Position numbers and translations under genes: made by a program. A DNA stretch of 14,094 nucleotides from DATILI01 sp035476635 (GTDB lineage: Bacteria > Pseudomonadota > Gammaproteobacteria > Burkholderiales > Burkholderiaceae_C), in contig DATILI010000071.1 in the NCBI GenBank assembly GCA_035476635.1, forward strand, positions 1-14,094, written 5' to 3'. Positions 8,068 through 14,094 of this stretch are shown in pieces. The notes under the pieces are model-generated. The model worked only from the letters and a program-made list of their open reading frames with translations, was not told the DNA's origin and made no database searches. How positions within the stretch are numbered: the stretch's first letter is position 1; every line of letters begins with the position of its first letter.

Positions 8068-8451
8068 ATGAAAATCATCGCTTCCATCGAACACACGAAT
8101 CAAACGCCGGGCCTGAACATCCTTGCGCTGGCCAACGACGCCGACCCGCGCACGCTGTCGCTCGAAGGCGTGGACCGCATCGACCTGCAGTTTCCGAAAT
8201 TCACTGATGGCCGGGCCTACAGCCAGGCCTTCCTGCTGCGCCGCCGCCTTGGCTTCAAAGGCGAAATCCGCGCCACGGGCGACGTGCTGATCGACCAGCT
8301 CGTGCAGATGCAACGCACCGGCTTTGACGTGGCCGTGCTGCGCGAAGGCGTGGACGCCAGCGCCGCGCAGCGCCAGTTCGACCGCTTCAGCGCGTTCTAC
8401 CAGGGCGATGCGGTGCACGTTGCGCCGCACTTTGCAGAAGAGGCCGCGTAA
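8068..8451 (+). CDS. DUF934 protein, sulfite-reductase-associated
   Basis: A 127-residue protein of the DUF934 family, which in many proteobacteria sits directly beside a cysI that lacks cysJ; its biochemical role is not established. The sequence shows a charged, soluble protein with the conserved-looking core DGRAYSQAFLLRRRLGFKGEIRATGDV spread over about residues 49-75, followed by a helical region. There are no cysteines, so it is not a ferredoxin-type electron carrier. ATG 8068 was chosen because AAGGAG (8051-8056) lies 11 bases upstream; an in-frame upstream extension would overlap the end of cysI and looks spurious. Its TAA overlaps the ATG of cysH by one base (TAATG). A role in assembly of the reductase or in electron delivery to it is a guess from context only. 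Confidence 0.85.
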   Translation: MKIIASIEHTNQTPGLNILALANDADPRTLSLEGVDRIDLQFPKFTDGRAYSQAFLLRRRLGFKGEIRATGDVLIDQLVQMQRTGFDVAVLREGVDASAAQRQFDRFSAFYQGDAVHVAPHFAEEAA

Positions 8452-9197
8452 TGGGTGCGATTGATTTACACGCGCGCGCTTCGGCCGACTTCGAAGCCAA
8501 GCTGGCTGAAACCATTGCCCTGCTGCGCCGGGCCGCCACGGAGTTTTCTCCGGTGACCCAGGCCTCCAGCCTCGGCGCCGAAGACGTGGTCATCACGCAC
8601 CTGCTCAACACGCTGGACCTCGACATCCCGGTGTTCGTGCTGGAGACCGGCATGCTGCACCCCGAGACGCTGGCCTTGCTGGAGACGATCCAGGCCAGCT
8701 CCAAGGTGCCGGTGACGGTCTACCGGCCGAAGAACGAGGCGGTCATCCAGTTCGTCAGCCGCGAGGGCAAGGACGCGATGTACAAGAGCATAGACCTGCG
8801 CAAGGCCTGCTGCGGCATCCGCAAGATGGAGCCACTGGAGCGTGCCCTCACCGGCAAGCGCGCCTGGGTCACCGGCCTGCGCCGCGAGCAATCGAATGCG
8901 CGCGCCGAGGTGCCGCTCATCGACACGGGCGACGAGGCGGCGACCAAGAGAGTCAAGTTCAACCCGCTGGCCAACTGGACCTGGGGCGATGTGTGGCACT
9001 ACATCAAGCTGCACAACGTGGACTACAACCCGCTGCACGACCAGTTCTACCCCAGCATCGGCTGCGCGCCCTGCACCCGCGCCATCAGCCTGGGCGAGGA
9101 TTTCCGCTCCGGCCGCTGGTGGTGGGAGGATGAGGCTGCGAAGGAATGCGGCTTGCACGTCAAACACGAAGACACCAACGAAAAGGCTCACGCATGA
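8451..9197 (+). CDS. cysH: Adenylyl-sulfate (APS/PAPS-type) reductase
   Basis: A 248-residue thioredoxin- or glutaredoxin-dependent reductase converting adenylyl sulfate to sulfite and AMP. Four cluster cysteines, Cys120-Cys121 (in KACCGIRK) and Cys205/Cys208 (in GCAPCTR), mark the [4Fe-4S] form that uses APS; enzymes restricted to PAPS lack them. The catalytic cysteine is Cys233 in KECGLH near the C-terminus. The substrate-binding segments SLGAEDVV and TGLRREQS are present. No APS kinase gene is in the operon, which agrees with direct APS reduction. The start is supported by GAAGAGG at 8437-8443 with a 7-base spacer. The gene overlaps its upstream neighbour by one base and cysD by four bases (ATGA at 9194-9197), so its translation is probably coupled to both. 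Confidence 0.93.
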   Translation: MGAIDLHARASADFEAKLAETIALLRRAATEFSPVTQASSLGAEDVVITHLLNTLDLDIPVFVLETGMLHPETLALLETIQASSKVPVTVYRPKNEAVIQFVSREGKDAMYKSIDLRKACCGIRKMEPLERALTGKRAWVTGLRREQSNARAEVPLIDTGDEAATKRVKFNPLANWTWGDVWHYIKLHNVDYNPLHDQFYPSIGCAPCTRAISLGEDFRSGRWWWEDEAAKECGLHVKHEDTNEKAHA

Positions 9198-10126
9198 ACG
9201 CGCGCACCGAACCCGAATTGCTGCACACCTTAAGCAACGCCCACCTGGATGCGCTGGAAGAAGAAACCATCTTCATCCTGCGTGAAGTCGCTGCCGCGTT
9301 CGAGCGCCCGGCCCTGCTGTTCTCGGGCGGCAAGGATTCGCTGGTGATGCTCAAGTGCGCGGAGAAAGCCTTTGGCGTGGGTCGCATCCCGTACCCACTG
9401 CTGATGATCGACACCGGCCACAACTTCAGCGAAGTGACCGACTTCCGCGACCTGCGCGCGAACGAACTGGGTGCTGAACTGATCGTGCGCAGCGTCGAGG
9501 ATTCGATGGCGCGTGGCACCGTGCGGCTGGCGCACCCGGGCGAGTCGCGCAATGTGCACCAGTCGGTGACGCTGCTGGAAGCGATCGACGAATTCCGCTT
9601 TGACGCCTTGATCGGCGGCGCGCGCCGCGACGAGGAAAAGGCCCGCGCCAAGGAGCGCATCTTCTCGCACCGCGACAGCTTCGGCCAATGGCAGCCCAAG
9701 GCCCAGCGGCCCGAACTCTGGACGCTGTTCAACACGCGGCTGCAGCCCGGTGAACACTTCCGCGTGTTCCCGATCTCCAACTGGACCGAGCTCGATGTGT
9801 GGCAATACATCGAGCGCGAAAAGATTGCCTTGCCCTCGATCTACTACGCACACGAGCGTGAAGTGGTGGAGCGCAAGGGACTGCTGGTGCCGGTGACCGA
9901 GCTCACGCCGCCGCGCGACGGCGAAGAAGTCGTCACGCGCACCGTGCGTTTTCGCACCGTGGGCGACATCACCTGCACCTGCCCGGTGGAAAGCCCGGCA
10001 TCCACCGCGGCCGACATCGTGATCGAAACGCTGGCCGCCGACGTCAGCGAGCGCGGGGCCACGCGCATGGACGACAAGACCTCCGACGCTTCCATGGAAA
10101 AGCGCAAGAAAGACGGGTACTTCTGA
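9194..10126 (+). CDS. cysD: Sulfate adenylyltransferase subunit 2 (ATP sulfurylase small subunit)
   Basis: The 310-residue catalytic subunit of ATP sulfurylase, which adenylates sulfate to APS with CysN. The PP-loop motif SGGKDS is at residues 44-49, and the family segments DTGHNF (about 75), GGARRDEEKARAKER and WTELDVWQYI follow. Length is close to the 302 residues of E. coli CysD. ATG 9194 was preferred over an upstream in-frame start because it forms the ATGA overlap with the cysH stop, has AAAAGG about 8 bases upstream, and gives the usual N-terminus. The TGA stop overlaps the ATG of cysN by one base (TGATG), the typical arrangement for two subunits made in equal amounts. Confidence 0.95.
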   Translation: MNARTEPELLHTLSNAHLDALEEETIFILREVAAAFERPALLFSGGKDSLVMLKCAEKAFGVGRIPYPLLMIDTGHNFSEVTDFRDLRANELGAELIVRSVEDSMARGTVRLAHPGESRNVHQSVTLLEAIDEFRFDALIGGARRDEEKARAKERIFSHRDSFGQWQPKAQRPELWTLFNTRLQPGEHFRVFPISNWTELDVWQYIEREKIALPSIYYAHEREVVERKGLLVPVTELTPPRDGEEVVTRTVRFRTVGDITCTCPVESPASTAADIVIETLAADVSERGATRMDDKTSDASMEKRKKDGYF

Positions 10127-11472
10127 TGAGCGCGACTGTTTTGACCGACGACAACACCCGCCTTGCCGCAACTGCGGCTGGCAACGACTACCGCTCGGCG
10201 CTGAAATTCATCACCTGCGGTTCGGTGGATGACGGCAAGAGCACGCTCATCGGCCGCCTGCTGGTGGACAGCAAGGCCGTCTTGCAGGACCATCTGGCCG
10301 GCGTGCAGCGCCAGGGTGAAACCGACCTGGCGCTCTTGACCGACGGCCTCTCGGCCGAGCGCGAGCAGGGCATCACCATCGACGTGGCCTACCGCTACTT
10401 CGCCACCGAAAGCCGCAAGTTCATCATCGGCGACGCGCCGGGCCACGAGCAATACACCCGCAACATGGTGACCGCCGCCTCCAGCGCCGATGCGGCCGTG
10501 GTGCTGGTGGACGCCACCAAGCTCGACTGGAAGAACCCCTCGCCCGAACTGCTGCTGCAAACGCGCCGCCACTCGCTGCTGGTCAACCTGCTGCGCGTTC
10601 CGTCGATCGTGTTCGCGGTCAACAAGCTGGACGCGGTGGAAGATGCGGCGACCGCATTCGCCCACATCTCGCAGGCGCTTGACACCTTCGCCCAGGCGGC
10701 CGGCATTCCGGTCAAGGCCGTGGTCCCGGTGTCGGCCTTGAAGGGCCTCAACGTGGTCGACGCCAGCCCCGGCTGGAGCGGCTACCAGGGTCCGAGCCTG
10801 CTGCAGATCCTGGAACACCTGCCGGCCACTGCCGCCGACACGACGCAGCCGTTTGCCTTTCCAGTGCAATGGGTCGAGAAGTTTTCCGGCTCGTCGGACA
10901 CCACCCAGGGCCGCCGCGTGTTCTGGGGCCGCGTTGCCACAGGCGGCGTGCAGCCGGGCCAGACGGTCACGGTATTGCCCAGCGGCCAAACCGCCAAGGT
11001 AGCCCAGGTGCTGGACCACGCACGCCGGCCCAAGGCGATCCTGGCCGGCCACAGCGCCGGCATCGTGCTGGACCGCGAAGTCGACGTGTCGCGCGGCGAC
11101 TGGCTGCTGGCCCAGCATGAGGCGGACCCGGAAGACGAGGCGGACAAGCCTGCGTTCACGGTAAGCCGGGAAATCCAGACCACCGTGGCATGGATGGACG
11201 ACGAGCCGCTGGTGGCTGGCCGCGTCTACTGGGCGCTGCACGGCCACCGCTGGGTCAAGGCCAAGGTCAGGCGCATCGTGCACAAGCTCAACATCAATAC
11301 GCTGGCCGAGGAAGACGCCACGCAGCTCGATCCGAACGCCATCGGGCACGTGGAACTGAGCCTGCAGGAGCCGCTGGCCACCCTGCCCTATGCGCAGTCG
11401 CGGCTGCTCGGTTCGCTGATCCTGGTGGACACGGCATCGCACAAGACATCGGCGGCGGTCCTGATCAATTGA
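10126..11472 (+). CDS. cysN: Sulfate adenylyltransferase subunit 1 (regulatory GTPase)
   Basis: A 448-residue EF-Tu-like GTPase that couples GTP hydrolysis to APS synthesis by CysD. G-domain motifs are clear: P-loop GSVDDGKST (32-40), G3 DAPGH (103-107) and G4 NKLD (166-169). They are followed by beta-barrel domains, with HKLNINTL and the conserved end LIDPNAIG/VELSLQEPL-type region before the C-terminus. The protein stops where stand-alone CysN proteins stop; there is no C-terminal APS kinase domain, so this is not a CysNC/NodQ fusion. That fits the APS-specific CysH in the same operon. It is the last gene of the cys operon, with a strong hairpin 9 bases after its stop. Confidence 0.95.
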   Translation: MSATVLTDDNTRLAATAAGNDYRSALKFITCGSVDDGKSTLIGRLLVDSKAVLQDHLAGVQRQGETDLALLTDGLSAEREQGITIDVAYRYFATESRKFIIGDAPGHEQYTRNMVTAASSADAAVVLVDATKLDWKNPSPELLLQTRRHSLLVNLLRVPSIVFAVNKLDAVEDAATAFAHISQALDTFAQAAGIPVKAVVPVSALKGLNVVDASPGWSGYQGPSLLQILEHLPATAADTTQPFAFPVQWVEKFSGSSDTTQGRRVFWGRVATGGVQPGQTVTVLPSGQTAKVAQVLDHARRPKAILAGHSAGIVLDREVDVSRGDWLLAQHEADPEDEADKPAFTVSREIQTTVAWMDDEPLVAGRVYWALHGHRWVKAKVRRIVHKLNINTLAEEDATQLDPNAIGHVELSLQEPLATLPYAQSRLLGSLILVDTASHKTSAAVLIN

Positions 11473-11480
11473 GCCATACC

Positions 11481-11506
11481 CGTGCGGCGGCAAGGGCCGC
11501 GGCACG
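11481..11506 (+). terminator. GC-rich hairpin after cysN, terminator-like
   Basis: CGTGC pairs with GCACG and inside them GCGGC pairs with GCCGC, giving ten base pairs broken by a single G-G mismatch, with an AAGG loop. It begins 9 bases after the cysN stop. No T-run follows, so it is not a textbook intrinsic terminator; it may end transcription weakly or protect the 3' end of the operon mRNA. Confidence 0.45.
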
Positions 11507-11538
11507 GACTCCCTCGGCCCGTCATCCGGGAAAACCCA

Positions 11539-11544
11539 TAAAAT
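11539..11544 (+). promoter_or_regulatory. Possible -10 box for fdxA
   Basis: TAAAAT at 11539-11544 matches the -10 consensus at five of six positions and lies 34 bases before the fdxA ATG. No convincing -35 stands 16-18 bases upstream. The interrupted dyad GGTCC-AC-GGACC at 11549-11560 would lie at the transcription start. Evidence is weak. Confidence 0.3.
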
Positions 11545-11577
11545 CGAAGGTCCACGGACCCTTTCCCAAACTACAAA

Positions 11578-11907
11578 ATGACTCACGTCGTCACCGAATC
11601 CTGTATCCGCTGCAAGTACACCGACTGTGTGGACGTCTGTCCCGTGGACTGCTTCCGCGAAGGCCCCAACATGCTGGTGATCGATCCCGATGAGTGCATC
11701 GACTGCGCGGTATGCATCCCCGAATGCCCGGTGAATGCGATCTACGCCGAAGAAGATTTGCCGGCCAACCAGATGGCATTCATCAAGCTCAATGTCGAGT
11801 TGAGCCAGCAAGCCGGCTGGAAAAGCATCACCAAGCGCAAGCCCGCGCTCGAAGATGCGGACGCCTGGAAAGACGTCACGGACAAGGTCGGCGAACTGGT
11901 GCGCTGA
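11578..11907 (+). CDS. fdxA: 7Fe ferredoxin FdxA ([3Fe-4S][4Fe-4S])
   Basis: A 109-residue low-potential ferredoxin that shuttles electrons in the cytosol. The cysteine pattern matches Azotobacter vinelandii ferredoxin I: Cys9, Cys17 and Cys50 are expected to hold the [3Fe-4S] cluster, and Cys21, Cys40, Cys43 and Cys46 the [4Fe-4S] cluster; Cys12 and Cys25 correspond to its non-ligand cysteines. The C-terminal extension after residue 60 is also typical. The ATG at 11578 has no recognisable Shine-Dalgarno, yet the conserved N-terminus MTHVVTESC leaves no better start. It is followed after 26 bases by a ferredoxin-NADP reductase gene, so the two likely form a redox pair. Standing right after a cys operon with no cysJ, it is a candidate electron donor for sulfite reductase (inference). 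Confidence 0.95.
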   Translation: MTHVVTESCIRCKYTDCVDVCPVDCFREGPNMLVIDPDECIDCAVCIPECPVNAIYAEEDLPANQMAFIKLNVELSQQAGWKSITKRKPALEDADAWKDVTDKVGELVR

Positions 11908-11933
11908 GCCTCTTCAGGCTGCGCCGCGAGAAT

Positions 11934-13034
11934 ATGGAACCTCAACTCAACCAAGAAGTGATCAATACCGCGCATGCCCATGACGGTCCGATCGAAACCG
12001 ATGCCGTCATCGTCGGCGCCGGGCCGGTCGGCCTGTTCCAGGTGTTCGAGCTCGGGCTGCTGGAAATCAAGGCGCATGTCATCGACTCGCTCGCCTACCC
12101 CGGCGGCCAGTGCGTGGAGCTCTATCCGGACAAGCCGATCTACGACATTCCGGCGGTGCCGGTGTGTACGGGCCAGGAGCTGACGGATTCGCTGCTCAAG
12201 CAGATCGAACCCTTCGGCGCCACTTTTCACTTCGGGCAAGAGGTCACCAAGGTCGAGCGGCAAGCCGACGGGCGCTTCTTCGTCGAGACCTCGCGCGGTA
12301 CGCAATTCCTGACCAAGACCATCTTCATCGCCGCCGGCGTCGGCGCCTTCCAGCCGCGCTTGCTGAAGGTCGATGGCCTGGACCAGTTCGACGGCTCGCA
12401 GCTGTTCTACCGCGTCAAGAATCCGGCCGAGTTCGCCGGCAAGAACCTGGTGATCGTGGGCGGCGGAGACTCCGCGCTTGATTGGGCCCTGAACTTCGCG
12501 AAGGAAGGCCCGCACAAGGCCGAGACCGTGATCCTGATCCATCGGCGCGACGGCTTCAAGGCGGCACCCGCCAGCGTCGCCAAGTTGCACGAGATGTGCG
12601 CGGCGTACGAGATGCAATTCATCGTCGGGCAGATCACCGGCTACGAAGAGAAAGACGGCAAGCTGACCGGCGCCAAGGTAACGGGTTCGGACGGCGTGAC
12701 GCGTGTCGTGCCGGTGGATGTGCTGCTGGTTTTCTTCGGCCTGTCGCCCAAGCTCGGCCCGATCGCCGAATGGGGCCTGGACATCGAGCGCAAGCAACTC
12801 AAGGTGGACACCGAGAAGTTCGCCACCAGCGTACCGGGCATCTTTGCGGTGGGCGACATCAATACCTATCCGGGCAAGAAGAAGCTGATTCTTTCGGGCT
12901 TTCATGAATGCGCGCTGGCGGCCTTTGCCGCCGCGCCCTTCATCTTCCCGGACAAGAAAATCCATCTGCAATACACCACCACAAGCCCCAAGTTGCACAA
13001 GGTGCTTGGCGTGGAATCGCCGGTATTTGACTGA
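11934..13034 (+). CDS. Ferredoxin--NADP(+) reductase, type 2 (thioredoxin-reductase-like fold)
   Basis: A 366-residue FAD enzyme that passes electrons between NADPH and ferredoxin. The FAD motif GAGPVG is at residues 28-33, YPGGQCVELYPDKPIYDIPA follows, the NADPH motif GGGDSA is at 176-181, and the second FAD motif AVGD is at 305-308, followed by TYPGKKKLILSGFHECA. The redox-active CxxC of thioredoxin reductases is missing from the NADPH domain. Together with the extended C-terminus, this identifies the YumC-like FNR type rather than TrxB. ATG 11934 was chosen: it gives the usual family length, whereas the same open frame upstream runs antiparallel to nothing useful and overlaps fdxA. Co-transcription with fdxA is likely given the 26-base gap. 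Confidence 0.9.
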   Translation: MEPQLNQEVINTAHAHDGPIETDAVIVGAGPVGLFQVFELGLLEIKAHVIDSLAYPGGQCVELYPDKPIYDIPAVPVCTGQELTDSLLKQIEPFGATFHFGQEVTKVERQADGRFFVETSRGTQFLTKTIFIAAGVGAFQPRLLKVDGLDQFDGSQLFYRVKNPAEFAGKNLVIVGGGDSALDWALNFAKEGPHKAETVILIHRRDGFKAAPASVAKLHEMCAAYEMQFIVGQITGYEEKDGKLTGAKVTGSDGVTRVVPVDVLLVFFGLSPKLGPIAEWGLDIERKQLKVDTEKFATSVPGIFAVGDINTYPGKKKLILSGFHECALAAFAAAPFIFPDKKIHLQYTTTSPKLHKVLGVESPVFD

Positions 13035-13038
13035 GCCT

Positions 13039-13044
13039 TAGAAT
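13039..13044 (+). promoter_or_regulatory. Possible -10 box for the riboswitch transcript
   Basis: TAGAAT matches the -10 consensus at five of six positions and lies about 30 bases before the aptamer core. No good -35 is seen at 16-18 bases upstream; TTGACT at 13027-13032 is too close. Alternatively the receptor is read from the fdxA-FNR transcript. Confidence 0.25.
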
Positions 13045-13050
13045 CCACAA

Positions 13051-13066
13051 GCGCTCGCAAGAGTGC
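13051..13066 (+). other. Hairpin with GCAA tetraloop just before the TPP aptamer
   Basis: GCGCTC (13051-13056) pairs with GAGTGC (13061-13066) with one G-T wobble, closed by a GNRA-type GCAA loop. It lies 17 bases after the FNR stop and directly before the riboswitch aptamer. There is no T-run, so a terminator role is doubtful; it may be a 3'-end structure of the FNR mRNA or an insulating stem of the leader. Confidence 0.35.
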
Positions 13067-13067
13067 A

Positions 13068-13160
13068 ATTCGCTAGGGGTGTTGCCGCTTTGCAAAAGGC
13101 GGCGACTGAGAAAGTCCCTTTGAACCTGATTGAGGTAATCCTCGCGCAGGGAAGCAAGAC
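13068..13160 (+). promoter_or_regulatory. TPP (THI-box) riboswitch aptamer
   Basis: The conserved THI-box elements appear in the right order: AGGGGTG (13075-13081), a P3 stem GCCGC/GCGGC, CTGAGA (13106-13111) followed by the CCCTTTGAACCTGAT block, a GAGG/CCTC hairpin around TAAT, and the closing GCGCAGGGAAGC (13144-13155). AGGG and CCCT form P2, and GCT/AGC contribute a short P1. CTGAGA and the hairpin region are the sites that in known aptamers bind the pyrimidine and pyrophosphate ends of TPP. The aptamer lies 80-90 bases before a TonB-dependent receptor ATG on the same strand. When TPP is plentiful it should lower expression of that gene. Confidence 0.93.
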
Positions 13161-13204
13161 TTCGGGCCGGCAGCCGCATCTCAGTTGCCACCACAGGCCC
13201 CAAG
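13160..13204 (+). promoter_or_regulatory. Stem in the riboswitch expression platform
   Basis: CTTCGGGCC (13160-13168) pairs with GGCCCCAAG (13196-13204) at eight of nine positions, and inside it GGCA (13169-13172) pairs with TGCC (13186-13189). The stem starts immediately after the aptamer's closing strand. It is not followed by a T-run, so a normal intrinsic terminator is not supported; it may switch translation or Rho access. Confidence 0.4.
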
Positions 13205-13223
13205 CCCAAGCCGACCTGCCATC

Positions 13224-13239
13224 ACGTTGGAGAAAACGT
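13224..13239 (+). promoter_or_regulatory. Ribosome binding site displayed in a hairpin loop
   Basis: ACGTT (13224-13228) and AACGT (13235-13239) are exact complements enclosing the loop GGAGAA, which contains the Shine-Dalgarno GGAG (13229-13232) eight bases before the receptor ATG. The site fixes the receptor start. The hairpin is short and its role, if any, in riboswitch control is an inference. Confidence 0.45.
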
Positions 13240-13240
13240 C

Positions 13241-14094
13241 ATGGCATATTTGAAACCTGAATGGCCGCTGGCAGCGACCTTGTTGATCGCCACCACGAGC
13301 TGGGCCCAGACCGGCACGCTCAAGCCCGTCACCGTCAATGAGCGCACGGCCGCGCCGCAAGCCGACATCAGCGGCTTTGGCGACCTGCCGCTGAAGGAGG
13401 TGCCGATCTCGGCCACCGTGGTCAGCCGCGAGCAACTGCAAAGCAGCGGCGCGCGCCGCCTGGCTGATCTGACGCAGTTCGACGCATCCGTGGGCGACGC
13501 CTACAACTCCCCCGGCTACTGGGACTACCTGAGCATTCGCGGCTTCACGCTGGACAACCGCTTCAACTACCGGCGCGAGGGCCTGCCCATCAGCGCTGAA
13601 ACCTCCATCCCACTGGACAACAAGGAGCGCATCGAGATCCTGAAGGGCACCAGCGGCATCCAGGCCGGCACCAGCGCACCCGGCGGCCTGGTGAACTATG
13701 TGGTGAAGCGCCCGACACAGCAAGACCTGCGCGAAGTCAGGCTTGAGGCCACCAGCCGATCCAGCCTGCTGGCAGCCATCGACCTGGGCGGGCGCCTTGG
13801 CACCGACCAGGCCTTCGGCTACCGCCTGAACGTGGCCCATGAGAACCTGCGCCCGCTCACGCGCAACCTGGACGGCCAACGCAGCCTCGCTGCATTGGCC
13901 ACCGACTGGCGCATCAGTCGTGATTCGGTGCTCGAAGCCGAAATCGAATGGAGCCACAAGTCGCAGCCCAGCCAGGCCGGCTTCAGCCTGCTGGGCAGCA
14001 CCCTGCCCGCACCGGTCGACCCGCGCCTGAACCTGAACAACCAGCCCTGGTCGCAACCCTCGGTATTCGATGCCTTGACGGGCAGCATCCGCTT
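13241..14094 (+). CDS. TonB-dependent outer-membrane receptor under TPP riboswitch control (3' truncated by window edge)
   Basis: 284 codons are visible and the frame is open to the right edge. A signal peptide with a hydrophobic core (residues 9-19) and a probable cleavage after SWA22 is followed by a TonB-box-like stretch (KPVTVNE) and a complete plug domain. Plug signatures include EVPISATVVSREQL, SIRGF, ERIEILKGTSGIQAGTSAPGGLVNYVVKRP (spread over about 130-160) and then the first barrel strands. By sequence it belongs to the siderophore-receptor-like group of TonB-dependent receptors; there is no N-terminal signalling (secretin/TonB short) domain, so it should not drive a FecI/FecR system. 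The TPP aptamer upstream argues that the substrate is thiamine, a phosphorylated form, or a pyrimidine or thiazole precursor rather than iron chelates. Start ATG 13241 is supported by GGAG eight bases upstream and by the signal peptide. Confidence 0.9.
   Translation, partial: MAYLKPEWPLAATLLIATTSWAQTGTLKPVTVNERTAAPQADISGFGDLPLKEVPISATVVSREQLQSSGARRLADLTQFDASVGDAYNSPGYWDYLSIRGFTLDNRFNYRREGLPISAETSIPLDNKERIEILKGTSGIQAGTSAPGGLVNYVVKRPTQQDLREVRLEATSRSSLLAAIDLGGRLGTDQAFGYRLNVAHENLRPLTRNLDGQRSLAALATDWRISRDSVLEAEIEWSHKSQPSQAGFSLLGSTLPAPVDPRLNLNNQPWSQPSVFDALTGSIR

Noticed and set aside
6237..8096. 619-codon open frame antisense to cysI
   Set aside because: Shadow frame produced by GC-rich codon bias; Val/Ala/Gly/His-rich product with no recognisable motif, opposite a well-identified gene.
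9844..11811. 655-codon open frame antisense to cysD, cysN and fdxA
   Set aside because: It spans three confidently identified genes and an intergenic hairpin on the other strand, and its product has no family features.
11934..13034. Thioredoxin reductase
   Set aside because: The CxxC pair of the NADPH domain is absent and the C-terminal region fits type-2 ferredoxin-NADP reductases; a ferredoxin gene lies directly upstream.
13063..13260. Small 65-codon protein spanning the riboswitch
   Set aside because: It reads through the conserved aptamer in a frame different from the receptor and has no ribosome site or motif.

Overview
The window is a GC-rich, densely coded stretch of a betaproteobacterial chromosome. 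The gene content and order fit Burkholderiales, most likely Comamonadaceae (a Polaromonas, Variovorax or Acidovorax-like organism); the family assignment is an inference from protein flavour and gene order, not a database result. No mobile element, tRNA, rRNA or CRISPR array was seen, and no gene-free stretch exceeds 300 bases.

Left part (1-5305). The 3' part of mnmC (bifunctional tRNA wobble-uridine modification enzyme) enters from the left edge and is followed after 9 bases by a FAD-dependent aromatic-ring-type monooxygenase. Facing them on the minus strand is an 840-residue PAS-PAS-PAS-GGDEF-EAL cyclic-di-GMP protein, whose stop codon overlaps the monooxygenase stop by 4 bases.

Middle part (5306-11472). 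A short AT-rich divergent region with two perfect inverted repeats precedes an assimilatory sulfate-reduction operon: TauE/SafE-type permease, cysI (sulfite reductase hemoprotein), a small DUF934 protein, cysH (APS-type reductase with iron-sulfur cysteines), cysD and cysN (ATP sulfurylase). The last four genes are chained by overlapping stop/start codons. There is no cysC or cysJ here. The pathway read from the genes is sulfate to APS (CysDN), APS to sulfite (CysH), sulfite to sulfide (CysI).

Right part (11473-14094). A strong GC hairpin ends the cys operon. Next come fdxA (7Fe ferredoxin) and a type-2 ferredoxin-NADP reductase, a plausible electron chain from NADPH to the CysJ-less sulfite reductase. 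After them lies a clear TPP (thiamine pyrophosphate) riboswitch, followed by the start of a TonB-dependent outer-membrane receptor that runs off the right edge. The receptor looks like a siderophore receptor by sequence, but the riboswitch argues for uptake of thiamine or a thiamine precursor. This riboswitch-receptor pair is the most interesting item in the window.
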